A stretch of DNA of 31,109 nt, taken from the IMG/VR virus record IMGVR_UViG_3300049596_001374, positions 1-31,109 of that record; one strand, 5' to 3'. How positions within the stretch are numbered: the stretch's first letter is position 1; every line of letters begins with the position of its first letter. Positions 6,514 to 14,276 of the stretch are shown one piece after another. This DNA is from a virus. The position numbers were made by a program, and so were the translations under genes. The notes below the pieces were generated by a model that saw nothing but the letters and a program-made list of their open reading frames with translations, was not told the origin of the DNA and searched no databases.

Positions 6514-7437
6514 TTAGAAACGAGTGATTGAAAGTATTGGAGCACCATCGGCTGATGCTATTTCTAAATCTTTAACTAACGTCAAATAGTAAGGCGCAAC
6601 TGCTCCGCCAGTTTCAGTGTCCATTTTAAATAGTCCAATACTATAGTTATTTTCAGAATCTAACCATCCTGCATCTACATATACTACACCTTTGTGTTCA
6701 ATTGCTCCAAATACAGTATCAATTGAAACAATATTTGGTTCACTTGGTGAGGGAACTAATATATTGCTATAGGTAAACGTACCTGTCTCAATATCAAATG
6801 GACCAGTAATAAAACCTGATGAAATATCATTTGCCGCAATCGCCCAAGTAGCTTCGTCATAGATGAATAAATTCCTAAGCGTATATCCTGCTTCCTCTGG
6901 ATCTACTTCTGAAACTTGAGTTGCAGTCGCAACGTTTGGTAAAAGTGGGTCTAACTCGATTCGAACAATACTGCTAACTGCTTTTTTAAAGAAGTTATCC
7001 AAGTAGATAAATTTTCCGTCCCCTTCATAATAGAGAGAAGAGGCACCTTTTACAGTATAATCTGAAATATTATTCTCAATAATTGTAAAGTTTCGTGTAG
7101 TGCGATCAATTCTTATAAAGTAAATTTCACCAGCAAAATCAACTATTGCATATAGAAATCCATCGTCTGTGTTCAAGGTGATTTGTGTAATCTCAGGAAA
7201 TGACTCATAATTAAACGACCAAACATTCTCGCCTCTGCTTAAGCTATATATAAGACCATCTTGACCTACTCCATATAAACCATTTAACTGATCTAGACTT
7301 CCACCAGCTACTCCAGCAACTGCACTTGATGATCTAGCATAAGCCATCATCGCTTGTTCAAATAGCTCACGCTCTTCAAATCTTTTTCTAGATTCTCTTT
7401 GTTCAGGAGTTTCATGTCCCCAATTAATATATGACAT
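6514..7437 (-). CDS. Probable beta-propeller-like virion protein
   Basis: 307 residues. A charged helical N-terminus (ETPEQRESRKRFEERELFEQ, about 9-28) and an Ala/Gly/Ser linker precede a long beta-rich region. That region has blade-like repeats: GLYGVGQDGLIYSLSRG, then GFLYAIVDFAGEIYFIRID, GKFIYLDNFFKKAVSSIVRI, LRNLFIYDEATWAIAA and KGVVYVDAGWLDSENNYSIG. This looks like a WD/Kelch-type propeller, though no named family was recognised. It lies between the Dps-like gene and small genes downstream of the major capsid gene, so a head-decorating or structural virion role is plausible. A host-surface-binding protein is the alternative. Confidence 0.65.
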   Translation of the reverse strand: MSYINWGHETPEQRESRKRFEERELFEQAMMAYARSSSAVAGVAGGSLDQLNGLYGVGQDGLIYSLSRGENVWSFNYESFPEITQITLNTDDGFLYAIVDFAGEIYFIRIDRTTRNFTIIENNISDYTVKGASSLYYEGDGKFIYLDNFFKKAVSSIVRIELDPLLPNVATATQVSEVDPEEAGYTLRNLFIYDEATWAIAANDISSGFITGPFDIETGTFTYSNILVPSPSEPNIVSIDTVFGAIEHKGVVYVDAGWLDSENNYSIGLFKMDTETGGAVAPYYLTLVKDLEIASADGAPILSITRF

Positions 7438-7447
7438 AGTATTTTAA

Positions 7448-7816
7448 TTATTTTAAAGTTAATAAATATTTAAGTTTATTAATAGCACTTAGCATCTCAT
7501 CTCTAAGATTTAATAGATCGCTATCTTGGTTACTATCTAGCTTATGGTTTAAAGATAATAAGAATTCAGTAATAGTCCCTAAGAATTCCTCTATATTAAC
7601 TTCTCCAATATTTCCTAATAAGATAGCATCATGTTCTCCTTCTAGTGCAACTCTTCCGTATTTACCCATGTATGTTTCCATAAATTCATCAGATAAGTCA
7701 CTTAGAGTATCGTATATTCCACCGTATGCAATATGTTTAGCATACGACTGAGTCTGCCAATGGAATACTTTAAATTGGGATTGTATTCCTAAAAATGTTG
7801 ACATTAAACTTGTCAT
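7448..7816 (-). CDS. Dps/ferritin-like helical protein
   Basis: 122 residues from the ATG at 7816, predicted to form a four-helix bundle. The first helix carries FLGIQSQFKVFHWQTQSYAKH, followed by GGIYDTLSDLSDEFMETYMG; the K..HWQT...H and D..DE...E spacing is that of Dps/ferritin-like proteins. It matches phage proteins I remember under DUF5856. An upstream in-frame TTG (7852) would add 12 residues, but it lies before the late-promoter-like element (7827-7839), so the ATG 23 bases downstream of that element is preferred. Dps proteins bind DNA and oxidise iron; whether this one does is unknown. Position just after the capsid gene terminator suggests late expression and possibly packaging with the DNA. 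Confidence 0.65.
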   Translation of the reverse strand: MTSLMSTFLGIQSQFKVFHWQTQSYAKHIAYGGIYDTLSDLSDEFMETYMGKYGRVALEGEHDAILLGNIGEVNIEEFLGTITEFLLSLNHKLDSNQDSDLLNLRDEMLSAINKLKYLLTLK

Positions 7817-7826
7817 AATTATAAGT

Positions 7827-7839
7827 TTTTTATTATTTA
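7827..7839 (-). promoter_or_regulatory. Candidate late promoter for Dps-like gene
   Basis: Exact minus-strand copy of TAAATAATAAAAA. Its upstream base is 23 bases before the preferred ATG at 7816, and it directly follows the gp23 terminator, so the genes downstream of the capsid gene can be transcribed independently. It argues against the upstream TTG start. Confidence 0.45.
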
Positions 7840-7850
7840 TCTCCCTAAAC

Positions 7851-7878
7851 AAAAAAGAGGACTCTTTCGAATCCTCTT
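7851..7878 (-). terminator. Intrinsic terminator after major capsid gene
   Basis: On the minus strand AAGAGGATTC pairs with GAGTCCTCTT (ten pairs, one G-U) around a GAAA tetraloop, followed by a run of six T's. It lies 18 bases past the gp23 stop and probably ends most capsid transcripts. Confidence 0.88.
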
Positions 7879-7896
7879 AATATATTTAATCAATTA

Positions 7897-9534
7897 TTAG
7901 ATTGATATTTGTGCAGTAGAACCTGTAAGAACTCCAATAGCTGCTGGATCAATTTCCATATTCAAGTATTGAGTTTCAGGGTGCCATCCTGCTTCAGTAA
8001 TCGCGTATCTTGATTTCATACCGATTTTTGGAGAGAATGTACCTTCAGAGATAGTCTGTAAAGACTCAGCCATGATGTATGGCATGAATTTTACTCCTGG
8101 CTCTTCGTCAGCTCCTTTACGACCAATAGCAAGTCTTGAATCTCCCCAAGATAAGTTAGGGTCAACATAAACTTGTACACCGTAAACTTTACCAGCTGGG
8201 TATAAGTTACCTGCAACACCAGTCATATCAGTTGGAACTTGTGCAATTGAGTAACCAGCAACGTCAGCTAATGCAGAAGCAATACGACCGTTAGTTACCA
8301 TGAAAGTACCAGCTCCGAAACGACCTCTGTGATAGATTAAGTTAGCAAGTTCAAGAACTTTAGTAACTAATCTTCTTTGTAATGTAGAAGTGTTATCAAA
8401 TCCACCAGAAGTTAAGTTAAGAGTAGTAATGTCTGCACCTTCAACTAATGCGATTTCAGCATTATGGTAATCAGCCATTTGGAATACTCTATCAACTAAT
8501 CTTTTGTTGATTGATTGAGCTAAATCATTAACTGCAACGTTCTCTAACATAGAGATAACGTCATAATTCCAAACTCTGTTTAAGTCTTGGATTTGCTCAA
8601 CTGTTGCAGAAATAGATACTTGATCAGTTTCAGCTTCAACAAATTTAGTGAACATTCTTAATCCCATTTGACGGAATTTAGAGTTTTCACCAGCTTCTCT
8701 TTTCATAGAGTTAACAACACCACCAGTAGTTGGTAAATAAGAACCAGACCAGTTGTCACCAGCGTAAGAATCATCAGAAGATGATGTGAAACCAGAAATA
8801 TGATTTTCTAAAGCAGAAACTAAAGAAACTCCATCAACATCTTTATTTGCAAGTTTACCACCGATCGTTACAGTAAATCCTGTATATTCAGCGTCAGCAG
8901 TAGTTGCACCACCTACAGAAGAATCATTAATAATTTTAATAATTACTGTACCGTCTACACGTGAATAACCAACGAATTCAGCTGTGAAATCACCAGAACC
9001 ACCAACAACTGCGTTACCAGATGCAAGATCTCCAACAAAGTTAGTTGATTTAAGACCTTCTAATTTTACCATATATGGATCAAATGCAGAACCGTCAGTT
9101 CTACCACCTGCATATAAGTAATCTAAGTAAGGTAAGAATCCTACTGGAGAATCCATAGGGATAACTGGAACTAAGTCAAAACCAATTGTTTTAGCAGCAA
9201 CTTGAATTGCAACTGGTAACAAAGATGGAAACTTATCTCCTGATCCTGAATCAGCACCACTAGTTTTAGCACCATTGAAGAATGGAGTTTGAGATCCTGT
9301 TGGAGCTACTGGGGTACCCATATAACTTCCTAAAGAACCTGGTGTTTGAAAAAATACACCTGGAGCAGTGTTTTCGAAAAGTGGTGTAGTATTATCAAAG
9401 ATTGCGTGGTTGTGAGCATACTCAGCTAACCATGGAGTCTTAGTAATATCAGCACCATGTCCTTCCAAAATTGGCTTCCATGTGTTTGTCAAGCGAGCAT
9501 CGCTTGAGCGTCTAAAAATTTTAGTACGTGCCAT
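7897..9534 (-). CDS. 23: Major capsid protein (gp23-type)
   Basis: 545 residues, close to the length of T4 gp23 (521). The T4-family core is plain: LLPVAIQVAAKTIGFDLVPV at about 105-124, then PMDSPVGFLPYLDYLYAGGR (126-145), and later the conserved C-terminal half with KIGMKSRYAITEAGWHPETQ. It has the HK97 fold in this family. T4 gp23 loses its N-terminal segment to the gp21 protease at (L/I)-x-E sites; candidates here are ILE/G after E24, LAE/Y after E38 and LFE/N after E54. The gene directly follows the protease-scaffold gene, as in T4, and ends at a strong terminator. Codon choice looks more GC-rich than neighbouring genes, as expected for a very highly expressed protein. Confidence 0.96.
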   Translation of the reverse strand: MARTKIFRRSSDARLTNTWKPILEGHGADITKTPWLAEYAHNHAIFDNTTPLFENTAPGVFFQTPGSLGSYMGTPVAPTGSQTPFFNGAKTSGADSGSGDKFPSLLPVAIQVAAKTIGFDLVPVIPMDSPVGFLPYLDYLYAGGRTDGSAFDPYMVKLEGLKSTNFVGDLASGNAVVGGSGDFTAEFVGYSRVDGTVIIKIINDSSVGGATTADAEYTGFTVTIGGKLANKDVDGVSLVSALENHISGFTSSSDDSYAGDNWSGSYLPTTGGVVNSMKREAGENSKFRQMGLRMFTKFVEAETDQVSISATVEQIQDLNRVWNYDVISMLENVAVNDLAQSINKRLVDRVFQMADYHNAEIALVEGADITTLNLTSGGFDNTSTLQRRLVTKVLELANLIYHRGRFGAGTFMVTNGRIASALADVAGYSIAQVPTDMTGVAGNLYPAGKVYGVQVYVDPNLSWGDSRLAIGRKGADEEPGVKFMPYIMAESLQTISEGTFSPKIGMKSRYAITEAGWHPETQYLNMEIDPAAIGVLTGSTAQISI

Positions 9535-9563
9535 TTGTTAAAATGATTTTTTTATTTTAATTA

Positions 9564-11534
9564 TTACAATCTAGAATTTGCGCCTCTTAGCATCATTTCT
9601 AGGTAATTTTGAGAGTATCCTCTCTGCATCTCAACAACCTGATTTACAGGTACTAGGCCTTCTGTACTTTGGCTTTCGTTGAGTTGCTTTTGTAATTTTG
9701 TATTATTCTTTTCGATTTCAATTCTTTCATTGATTCCTCTCATATCCATTTCGTCCCAAAACGCTTTAACTTGATATGGAGTGTTTACTGTATACAATTG
9801 AGCTTTTGCATGAATTTTAGCTTTTTCATTTTCATTCATCTCATTCCAAGTTGGTTTGTATTCAGCTGGCATAAATCTTAAGTAAGTTGGGATATTTTGT
9901 TCTTTATGGTTAACTACTGCTTCCATAATTCCAACAACATCCGCTTCATTAAACCATACTGCTCCGTTTAAAGCTTCAACAATTGCTTGTTTAGTATTCG
10001 ATTCTAATGCAAAGAAAGATTTTTTATTGTCTTCTCCAATAACCTTTAAGAAAGGATATTTGTTTTCAAGAACTGCTTTAGAAGATTTATCATTTACTTC
10101 AGTAATTACTTGGTCAACTTTGCTAATTAATGAATCGATTGAATTAGATTCGTCGATTTTACTTACTCCGTTCATAATATTTCTTTTATTTACTGTTGTT
10201 CCATCAGTTAAAGATTCTGCAATATACTCAGAGTAACCAATTGATTCGCTAAGTTTATTAGCAAGATATTGTGCGTAATCACGGTTTTGATTAACAGATT
10301 CAGCAAGATATTCTGAGAATTCAATTCCACGATTTGCGCCTTCAGCAACATATTCAGTATATTGAATATTTTTATCTAACTCCTCAGCTAAATAATTTTG
10401 ATATTTAATAGATCCGTTTACACTTTCTTTAATGTATTCAGTATAGTTAATCGTTTGATTTACTTTTTCTCCTAAATAATCTTGGTAATTAACTGATTGA
10501 TTTAATTTTTCTCCAAGGTAAGAAGAATAATCAATTGCGTTATTTGTAGTTTCTGCTACGTGTTCAGAATAACGAACTGATTCATTTAATTTGTTAGAAA
10601 GATAATCAGTGTAATTAATTACTCCCTCTAATGATTCTGCTAAATAGTTAACAAAATTAACCAATTCAGATTGATCAGTTCCGTTTTGAGCAGATTCAAG
10701 AATAGATTTGTGCCCTTTTAATTCTTTCTTAATTCCAGTAAATTGGGTTTTAAGAACTTCTGAGTACTTATCCATTTGTTCTTTTGTTACAAACTCGGCC
10801 ATTGTATTATTATTTTTTTGTTCTTGCAAAGTTCCTTGGAATTCTAATCCTGAACTATTTTCTAAATTATTTATCTTATAAACTTTAAAATTATCTGCAA
10901 AGTTTAAACTTTCTGAAATATCCATTAATCCAGCTTTGTGAATATATGAATTTTCTTTCATTGTATTATAACTTTCATTAATCATTGAGAAATCAGTTTT
11001 CAATGATTCACTAACTGTTTTACGTAAAACTGCTTCAGTAAATCCAGGTTCACCTACTAAATCATAAGTAAAAATTCTTTGTAATTTAACTGTTCCACTT
11101 TCACTAACTTGACCAGCTGCTCTACTTGAAGTAGATAACTGTACTCCTCCATCAAGCAATGCTTTTGCTAATTTACCGTGTGGTGTATTTTCAAGCAATC
11201 TAACTTTGATGTATACTTTATTTCCTCCATCATAAGTTAATCCTTCAATAATATGTGAAGCTTCACTTAATTTTGGTTCAAAGTGTTGTGGATGATCTAC
11301 TGTTCCTACTAATTGTCTTTTAGCTATCTTATCCTGTAAATAAGAAAGGTGAGGAAGATATTCAGATTTTTCGTAAACTCTTCGGTTGTTATTCATTTCA
11401 CCGAATACTGCACAGATTCCTTCAAGAACAGTTCCATTTGAAGAAGACTCCTTTACTTGAAGTTTTTCACCAACGTTCTCAACAATTAATAACCAATCAT
11501 TGTTATTAGTTTGTGCTAAATTTTGATTTGTCAA
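9564..11534 (-). CDS. 21: Prohead core protease fused to scaffold-like repeat region (gp21-gp22 type)
   Basis: 656 residues. Residues about 35-175 are a T4 gp21-type serine protease, with catalytic His81 in VDHPQHF, Ser137 in STSSRAAG and probably Asp158 in YDLVGEPG. A linker with several (I/L)-x-E sites leads to a helical part resembling a scaffold. Residues 292-445 are eleven tandem units of exactly 14 residues, typified by YLGEKLNQS and YLAES. In T4 the scaffold gp22 is a separate gene chopped up by gp21; here both seem to be in one frame. Met245 (10802) could start a separate scaffold product. The start is TTG at 11534: a stop lies closely upstream and no ATG occurs before residue 47, inside the protease fold. 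Confidence 0.88.
   Translation of the reverse strand: MTNQNLAQTNNNDWLLIVENVGEKLQVKESSSNGTVLEGICAVFGEMNNNRRVYEKSEYLPHLSYLQDKIAKRQLVGTVDHPQHFEPKLSEASHIIEGLTYDGGNKVYIKVRLLENTPHGKLAKALLDGGVQLSTSSRAAGQVSESGTVKLQRIFTYDLVGEPGFTEAVLRKTVSESLKTDFSMINESYNTMKENSYIHKAGLMDISESLNFADNFKVYKINNLENSSGLEFQGTLQEQKNNNTMAEFVTKEQMDKYSEVLKTQFTGIKKELKGHKSILESAQNGTDQSELVNFVNYLAESLEGVINYTDYLSNKLNESVRYSEHVAETTNNAIDYSSYLGEKLNQSVNYQDYLGEKVNQTINYTEYIKESVNGSIKYQNYLAEELDKNIQYTEYVAEGANRGIEFSEYLAESVNQNRDYAQYLANKLSESIGYSEYIAESLTDGTTVNKRNIMNGVSKIDESNSIDSLISKVDQVITEVNDKSSKAVLENKYPFLKVIGEDNKKSFFALESNTKQAIVEALNGAVWFNEADVVGIMEAVVNHKEQNIPTYLRFMPAEYKPTWNEMNENEKAKIHAKAQLYTVNTPYQVKAFWDEMDMRGINERIEIEKNNTKLQKQLNESQSTEGLVPVNQVVEMQRGYSQNYLEMMLRGANSRL
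10200..10661 (-). repeat. Eleven in-frame 14-residue repeats in scaffold region
   Basis: Encodes residues 292-445 of the protease-scaffold protein. Every unit is 42 bases, with no indel between units. The pattern is hydrophobic-x-Tyr-x-x-Tyr-(L/V/I)-(A/G)-Glu followed by five variable residues. Nine of eleven units have Glu at position 9; units 2 and 10 have Asn. Fourteen residues equal two heptads, fitting a coiled coil. The DNA has diverged, so this is an old protein repeat rather than a recent duplication. Confidence 0.88.
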
Positions 11535-11546
11535 AGCCCAAAATAT

Positions 11547-11559
11547 TTTTTATTATTTA
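11547..11559 (-). promoter_or_regulatory. Candidate late promoter for protease-scaffold gene
   Basis: Exact minus-strand TAAATAATAAAAA, 25 bases before the TTG start at 11534. It lies between the DnaJ stop and the head protease gene and would drive protease-scaffold and gp23 expression. Confidence 0.45.
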
Positions 11560-11580
11560 TTATGGCTTTATTAAAACTTT

Positions 11581-12579
11581 TTAAGATTTATTTTCGCAAT
11601 CCAATATTAGTGATTTTAATTTAATAGAATCATCTTTGTCTAGTGATTCAATATTAGGTAACATAACGTTAAACTTTACGAAATATTCACCTAATTTATT
11701 GGATTCATCAAGTAAGCCTTCATTAGGAATTGTGAACTTTAATCGACTTACTGATTGTGGTTGATTGAAATCAACTTCGTATTTTTTATTTACAATTGTC
11801 TCTACTTTTATTTTTTCACCACTAAATAATACTTTACTTAATGGTATTGGAATAATCTGAATAATTGAATTTCCTTCAATTTGAACATCATCAGGTATTT
11901 CTAATTCTAGTGTTACATGTAGATCTCCAATTAGTGGGACCTGTTCAATATCTCCCCATATATTTAATTGAGTAGTAACCTCTTCATTTCCTAATTTAGG
12001 TACTCTTGCAGAAACAGTATATGCTCCTCCATCTTTCTTAATAATAATATATTTCTTTCTTAAGTCAATTGTAATTGCAATATCCCGTTCCTCTACTTCA
12101 GTATCGTATGATAATAAACTACCGTTTTTTCCAGTATAAGTTATTTTTTGTCTACTGAAATTAAGTTCAATTTTTTTACCTAACATTGCATCAGATAAAG
12201 TTATCTTATCATTTAAATATATGTTTAGGTGATCTGTGCTTGGCGGTGGTGCATGTTGTCGACCTTGTGATTTTCTTGCATAGTCAGATGACCGTTTTCT
12301 AAAATCACCAGTTCCAAAGTTATTTACAAAATCTTCAAACCCAAATCCTCCAGTATTAGTCTTAGTTCTATTTGTAAATCTAGACGAGTCATACGTTTTT
12401 CGTTTTTCTTCATCACCAAGTATAGAATATGCATCAGAAACCTTTTTAAACATTTCTTCAGACTCTTTATTTCCTCCATTTTTATCTGGATGATGTTTTA
12501 TTGCAAGTTTACGATATGCTTTTTTTATTTGATCTGGGGTTGCTGTATTTTGGACTCCAAGTATTGAATAATGATCCAT
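11581..12579 (-). CDS. dnaJ: DnaJ/CbpA-type J-domain co-chaperone
   Basis: 332 residues. An N-terminal J domain (1-66) has the HPD motif at 30-32, which stimulates Hsp70 (DnaK) ATPase. A Gly/Phe-rich segment follows (77-92, [13 protein letters not shown]), then a beta-rich C-terminal substrate-binding region (about 120-325). The four CxxCxGxG zinc repeats of DnaJ proper are absent, so this is a type II protein like CbpA. It is the first minus-strand gene before the prohead protease and capsid genes, which suggests that it recruits host DnaK to help fold or assemble head proteins, in place of or beside the GroEL route used by T4. That role is inferred from position. Confidence 0.9.
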   Translation of the reverse strand: MDHYSILGVQNTATPDQIKKAYRKLAIKHHPDKNGGNKESEEMFKKVSDAYSILGDEEKRKTYDSSRFTNRTKTNTGGFGFEDFVNNFGTGDFRKRSSDYARKSQGRQHAPPPSTDHLNIYLNDKITLSDAMLGKKIELNFSRQKITYTGKNGSLLSYDTEVEERDIAITIDLRKKYIIIKKDGGAYTVSARVPKLGNEEVTTQLNIWGDIEQVPLIGDLHVTLELEIPDDVQIEGNSIIQIIPIPLSKVLFSGEKIKVETIVNKKYEVDFNQPQSVSRLKFTIPNEGLLDESNKLGEYFVKFNVMLPNIESLDKDDSIKLKSLILDCENKS

Positions 12580-12644
12580 TCGTTAGGTATTTTTTATAAA
12601 CTTTATCTTCTTATATTGTATAATAAAAAAAGAAAAGGTTCTAT

Positions 12645-13406
12645 ATGAAAAATACTAAAATTATTGTAAATATTGATTGGCAACACGATAATGGGCTAGA
12701 TTCTCTACCTATTCTTACAAATATTGTTAAATCTCTTTCTGAAATAGGAATAACTCATATTTCATTGGATATAGAGAAGAGCTTAGGCTTTACTACTAAC
12801 ATTTGTGATGAATTTGATGACATATGTAGAGAAAATAATATTTCATGGATTCCAATTATTAAATCTGTGCGATCTCTTAACTTTACTAGGCCATACTATT
12901 CTAAATGGTTTGATGGAAAGTCTGGATACAACATAATTATACCTTCTTCACATAGTAGGGACCTTAGCTTACTTGATATTGCTCAAGAAAGTACTGATCA
13001 CTTAATTTTATATACTGGGCTATCTAATCAGGAGCAAATTGACACATCAATTGGAGCTTCAAATCCAGATCTTGTTTTTCATGAAGACTATGGAAATCCT
13101 TCTCTTGATTATCTTCCATATTTACAACATATTTCATCAGAATTTGAAAAAAAGTATATTATTGGCTTTGCTAGTGCTATCTCTAATCAATATGGACTAT
13201 TGATTGCGGCTTCAATACTTGGAGCAAAGGTTTTACAATATACTATTAAAGTAACTGAATTATCTGCTGAATATTATCTGAGGACTCCTGCTGAATTTAC
13301 ACAACTTTTACATTTAGTTAATGATCTAGAACAAGTAGATGATTCTAGAGGAGGATATGGTGCCCGAGAGCTATCAAAATTAGAAAAAGCTTATCTTAAA
13401 TCATGA
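12645..13406 (+). CDS. NeuB-family (sialic acid synthase-like) TIM-barrel protein lacking key residues
   Basis: 253 residues following the NeuB barrel in order. IIVNIDWQHDNGLDSLP (6-22) stands where NeuB has IAEIGxNHxGD. LILYTGLSNQEQI (120-132) matches the ILSTGMAT-EEI strand. IIGFASAISNQYGLLIAAS (172-190) matches IGYSDHT..., LGAKVLQYTIKV (192-203) matches LGA..IEKHFTL, and RTPAEFTQLLHLVNDLE closes the barrel. The metal-binding His of EKHFTL and the Asp-His of SDH are missing, about 80 residues of the usual barrel are absent, and there is no SAF domain. Synthase activity is therefore unlikely; a sugar-binding or structural role is possible. The gene starts a short divergent plus-strand pair, with an AAAAGG ribosome site before the ATG. 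Confidence 0.62.
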   Translation: MKNTKIIVNIDWQHDNGLDSLPILTNIVKSLSEIGITHISLDIEKSLGFTTNICDEFDDICRENNISWIPIIKSVRSLNFTRPYYSKWFDGKSGYNIIIPSSHSRDLSLLDIAQESTDHLILYTGLSNQEQIDTSIGASNPDLVFHEDYGNPSLDYLPYLQHISSEFEKKYIIGFASAISNQYGLLIAASILGAKVLQYTIKVTELSAEYYLRTPAEFTQLLHLVNDLEQVDDSRGGYGARELSKLEKAYLKS

Positions 13407-13690
13407 AAATAACTCCAAAAAAGATATTACAGTTTATTGAAGGTAATATTAAAATGTTAGGTGATACGTTCCATCTTCTTCCAGAACATGAAAAAGAACA
13501 AGTCATGTATAGACTTCAAATATGTAAAGATGAGTGTGTTCAACTAGGGTATTGCGTATATTGCGGATGCTCTATTCCAGGAAAACTCTATGTAAAAAAA
13601 TCATGTAACCACGGAGATCGATTTCCAAATATTATGCCTAAACCTGACTGGGAAGATTTTAAAAAATTAAATAATATTATACTGGAATAG
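13403..13690 (+). CDS. Cys-rich, probable zinc-binding small protein
   Basis: 95 residues. The first half is helical; the second has six cysteines (41, 45, 51, 54, 56, 68) including CVYCGC, then MPKPDWEDFKK. The spacing C-x2-C-G-C ... C with a following W..FK resembles small zinc-binding proteins of large phages that I recall without function. The start overlaps the stop of the NeuB-like gene (ATGA), so the two are a coupled pair. The 3' end overlaps the convergent minus-strand gene by 14 bases. Confidence 0.7.
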   Translation: MKITPKKILQFIEGNIKMLGDTFHLLPEHEKEQVMYRLQICKDECVQLGYCVYCGCSIPGKLYVKKSCNHGDRFPNIMPKPDWEDFKKLNNIILE

Positions 13691-14261
13691 TACTAAGTAA
13701 AGTATCTAATGTTTTAATTGTATCTCCTACAATTAAAACAGGTTGAGGTAATTCAAATAATATCATTGTTGCTGCTTTAATTAATTTTATTAAATTAGTA
13801 GCAAGCGCATTTAATATTGCTGATAATACACTCTTAGTTTGTGCAGCTATTGATAATGCATAAATCGGATTCGGCCCAACTGGTCCAATCGCAGGCGGAA
13901 GTGCAATTGCAGCAATGGCAGCTGCCACATCCTTAGGGATTTGCTTAACCTGTACCTTGATCTCTTTCCAAACAGATTTTATTTCATTAATTGCGTCATT
14001 CACCATTTTTTTAATGGCCTCTTTATACTTATCAATATACTCTTTAATCTTATCTTTAAGCATTTGTTTTGCTTCTTCCTTAGTTATTCTATCTCTATTT
14101 AGGAGCTCATCTATCTCTTTTTCAATTGCTTCCTTTTTAGCTTTAATTGCTTCTGCTTTTTCTACAATCTTTTCGATAATTTTATCTAAGTCTAATCCAG
14201 GTAACCCTGTTCCCATGTCTCCTAGGGCTGCCATTAATGCTATTTGCGGTTCTAATGCCAT
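13677..14261 (-). CDS. Helical, Ala/Lys-rich probable tail or baseplate protein
   Basis: 194 residues. After an Ala/Gly-rich N-terminus, residues about 25-100 form a long charged helix or coiled coil rich in Lys, Glu and Ile. An AAAIAAIALPPAIGPVGP segment follows, then a hydrophobic helical C-terminal part (about 135-190). The hydrophobic stretches could be membrane-seeking. It is the last gene of the baseplate operon, directly after the spike protein, so a tail-tip component or a protein injected with the DNA is plausible. No family was recognised. Its tail overlaps the opposite-strand Cys-rich gene by 14 bases. Confidence 0.65.
   Translation of the reverse strand: MALEPQIALMAALGDMGTGLPGLDLDKIIEKIVEKAEAIKAKKEAIEKEIDELLNRDRITKEEAKQMLKDKIKEYIDKYKEAIKKMVNDAINEIKSVWKEIKVQVKQIPKDVAAAIAAIALPPAIGPVGPNPIYALSIAAQTKSVLSAILNALATNLIKLIKAATMILFELPQPVLIVGDTIKTLDTLLSTIPV
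13711..13739. repeat. Perfect 12-bp inverted repeat
   Basis: GTTTTAATTGTA (13711-13722) and TACAATTAAAAC (13728-13739) are perfect complements around five bases. It lies 20 bases past the plus-strand Cys-rich gene stop and inside the 3' end of the minus-strand gene. Neither side has a T-run. It may halt or stabilise converging transcripts. Confidence 0.55.
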
Positions 14262-14276
14262 ATTAATTTAATTATT

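Noticed and set aside
10200-10661. CRISPR-like or DNA satellite repeat
   Set aside because: Periodicity is 42 bases, strictly in frame, with diverged DNA but conserved amino-acid pattern; it is a protein repeat.
13711-13739. Intrinsic terminator
   Set aside because: The hairpin is perfect, but neither strand has a T-run after it, so it is listed only as an inverted repeat.
13915-14271. 118-residue plus-strand frame
   Set aside because: Antisense to the Lys/Glu-rich helical gene; its Ser/Ile/Leu-rich translation mirrors Lys/Glu/Asp codons on the other strand.
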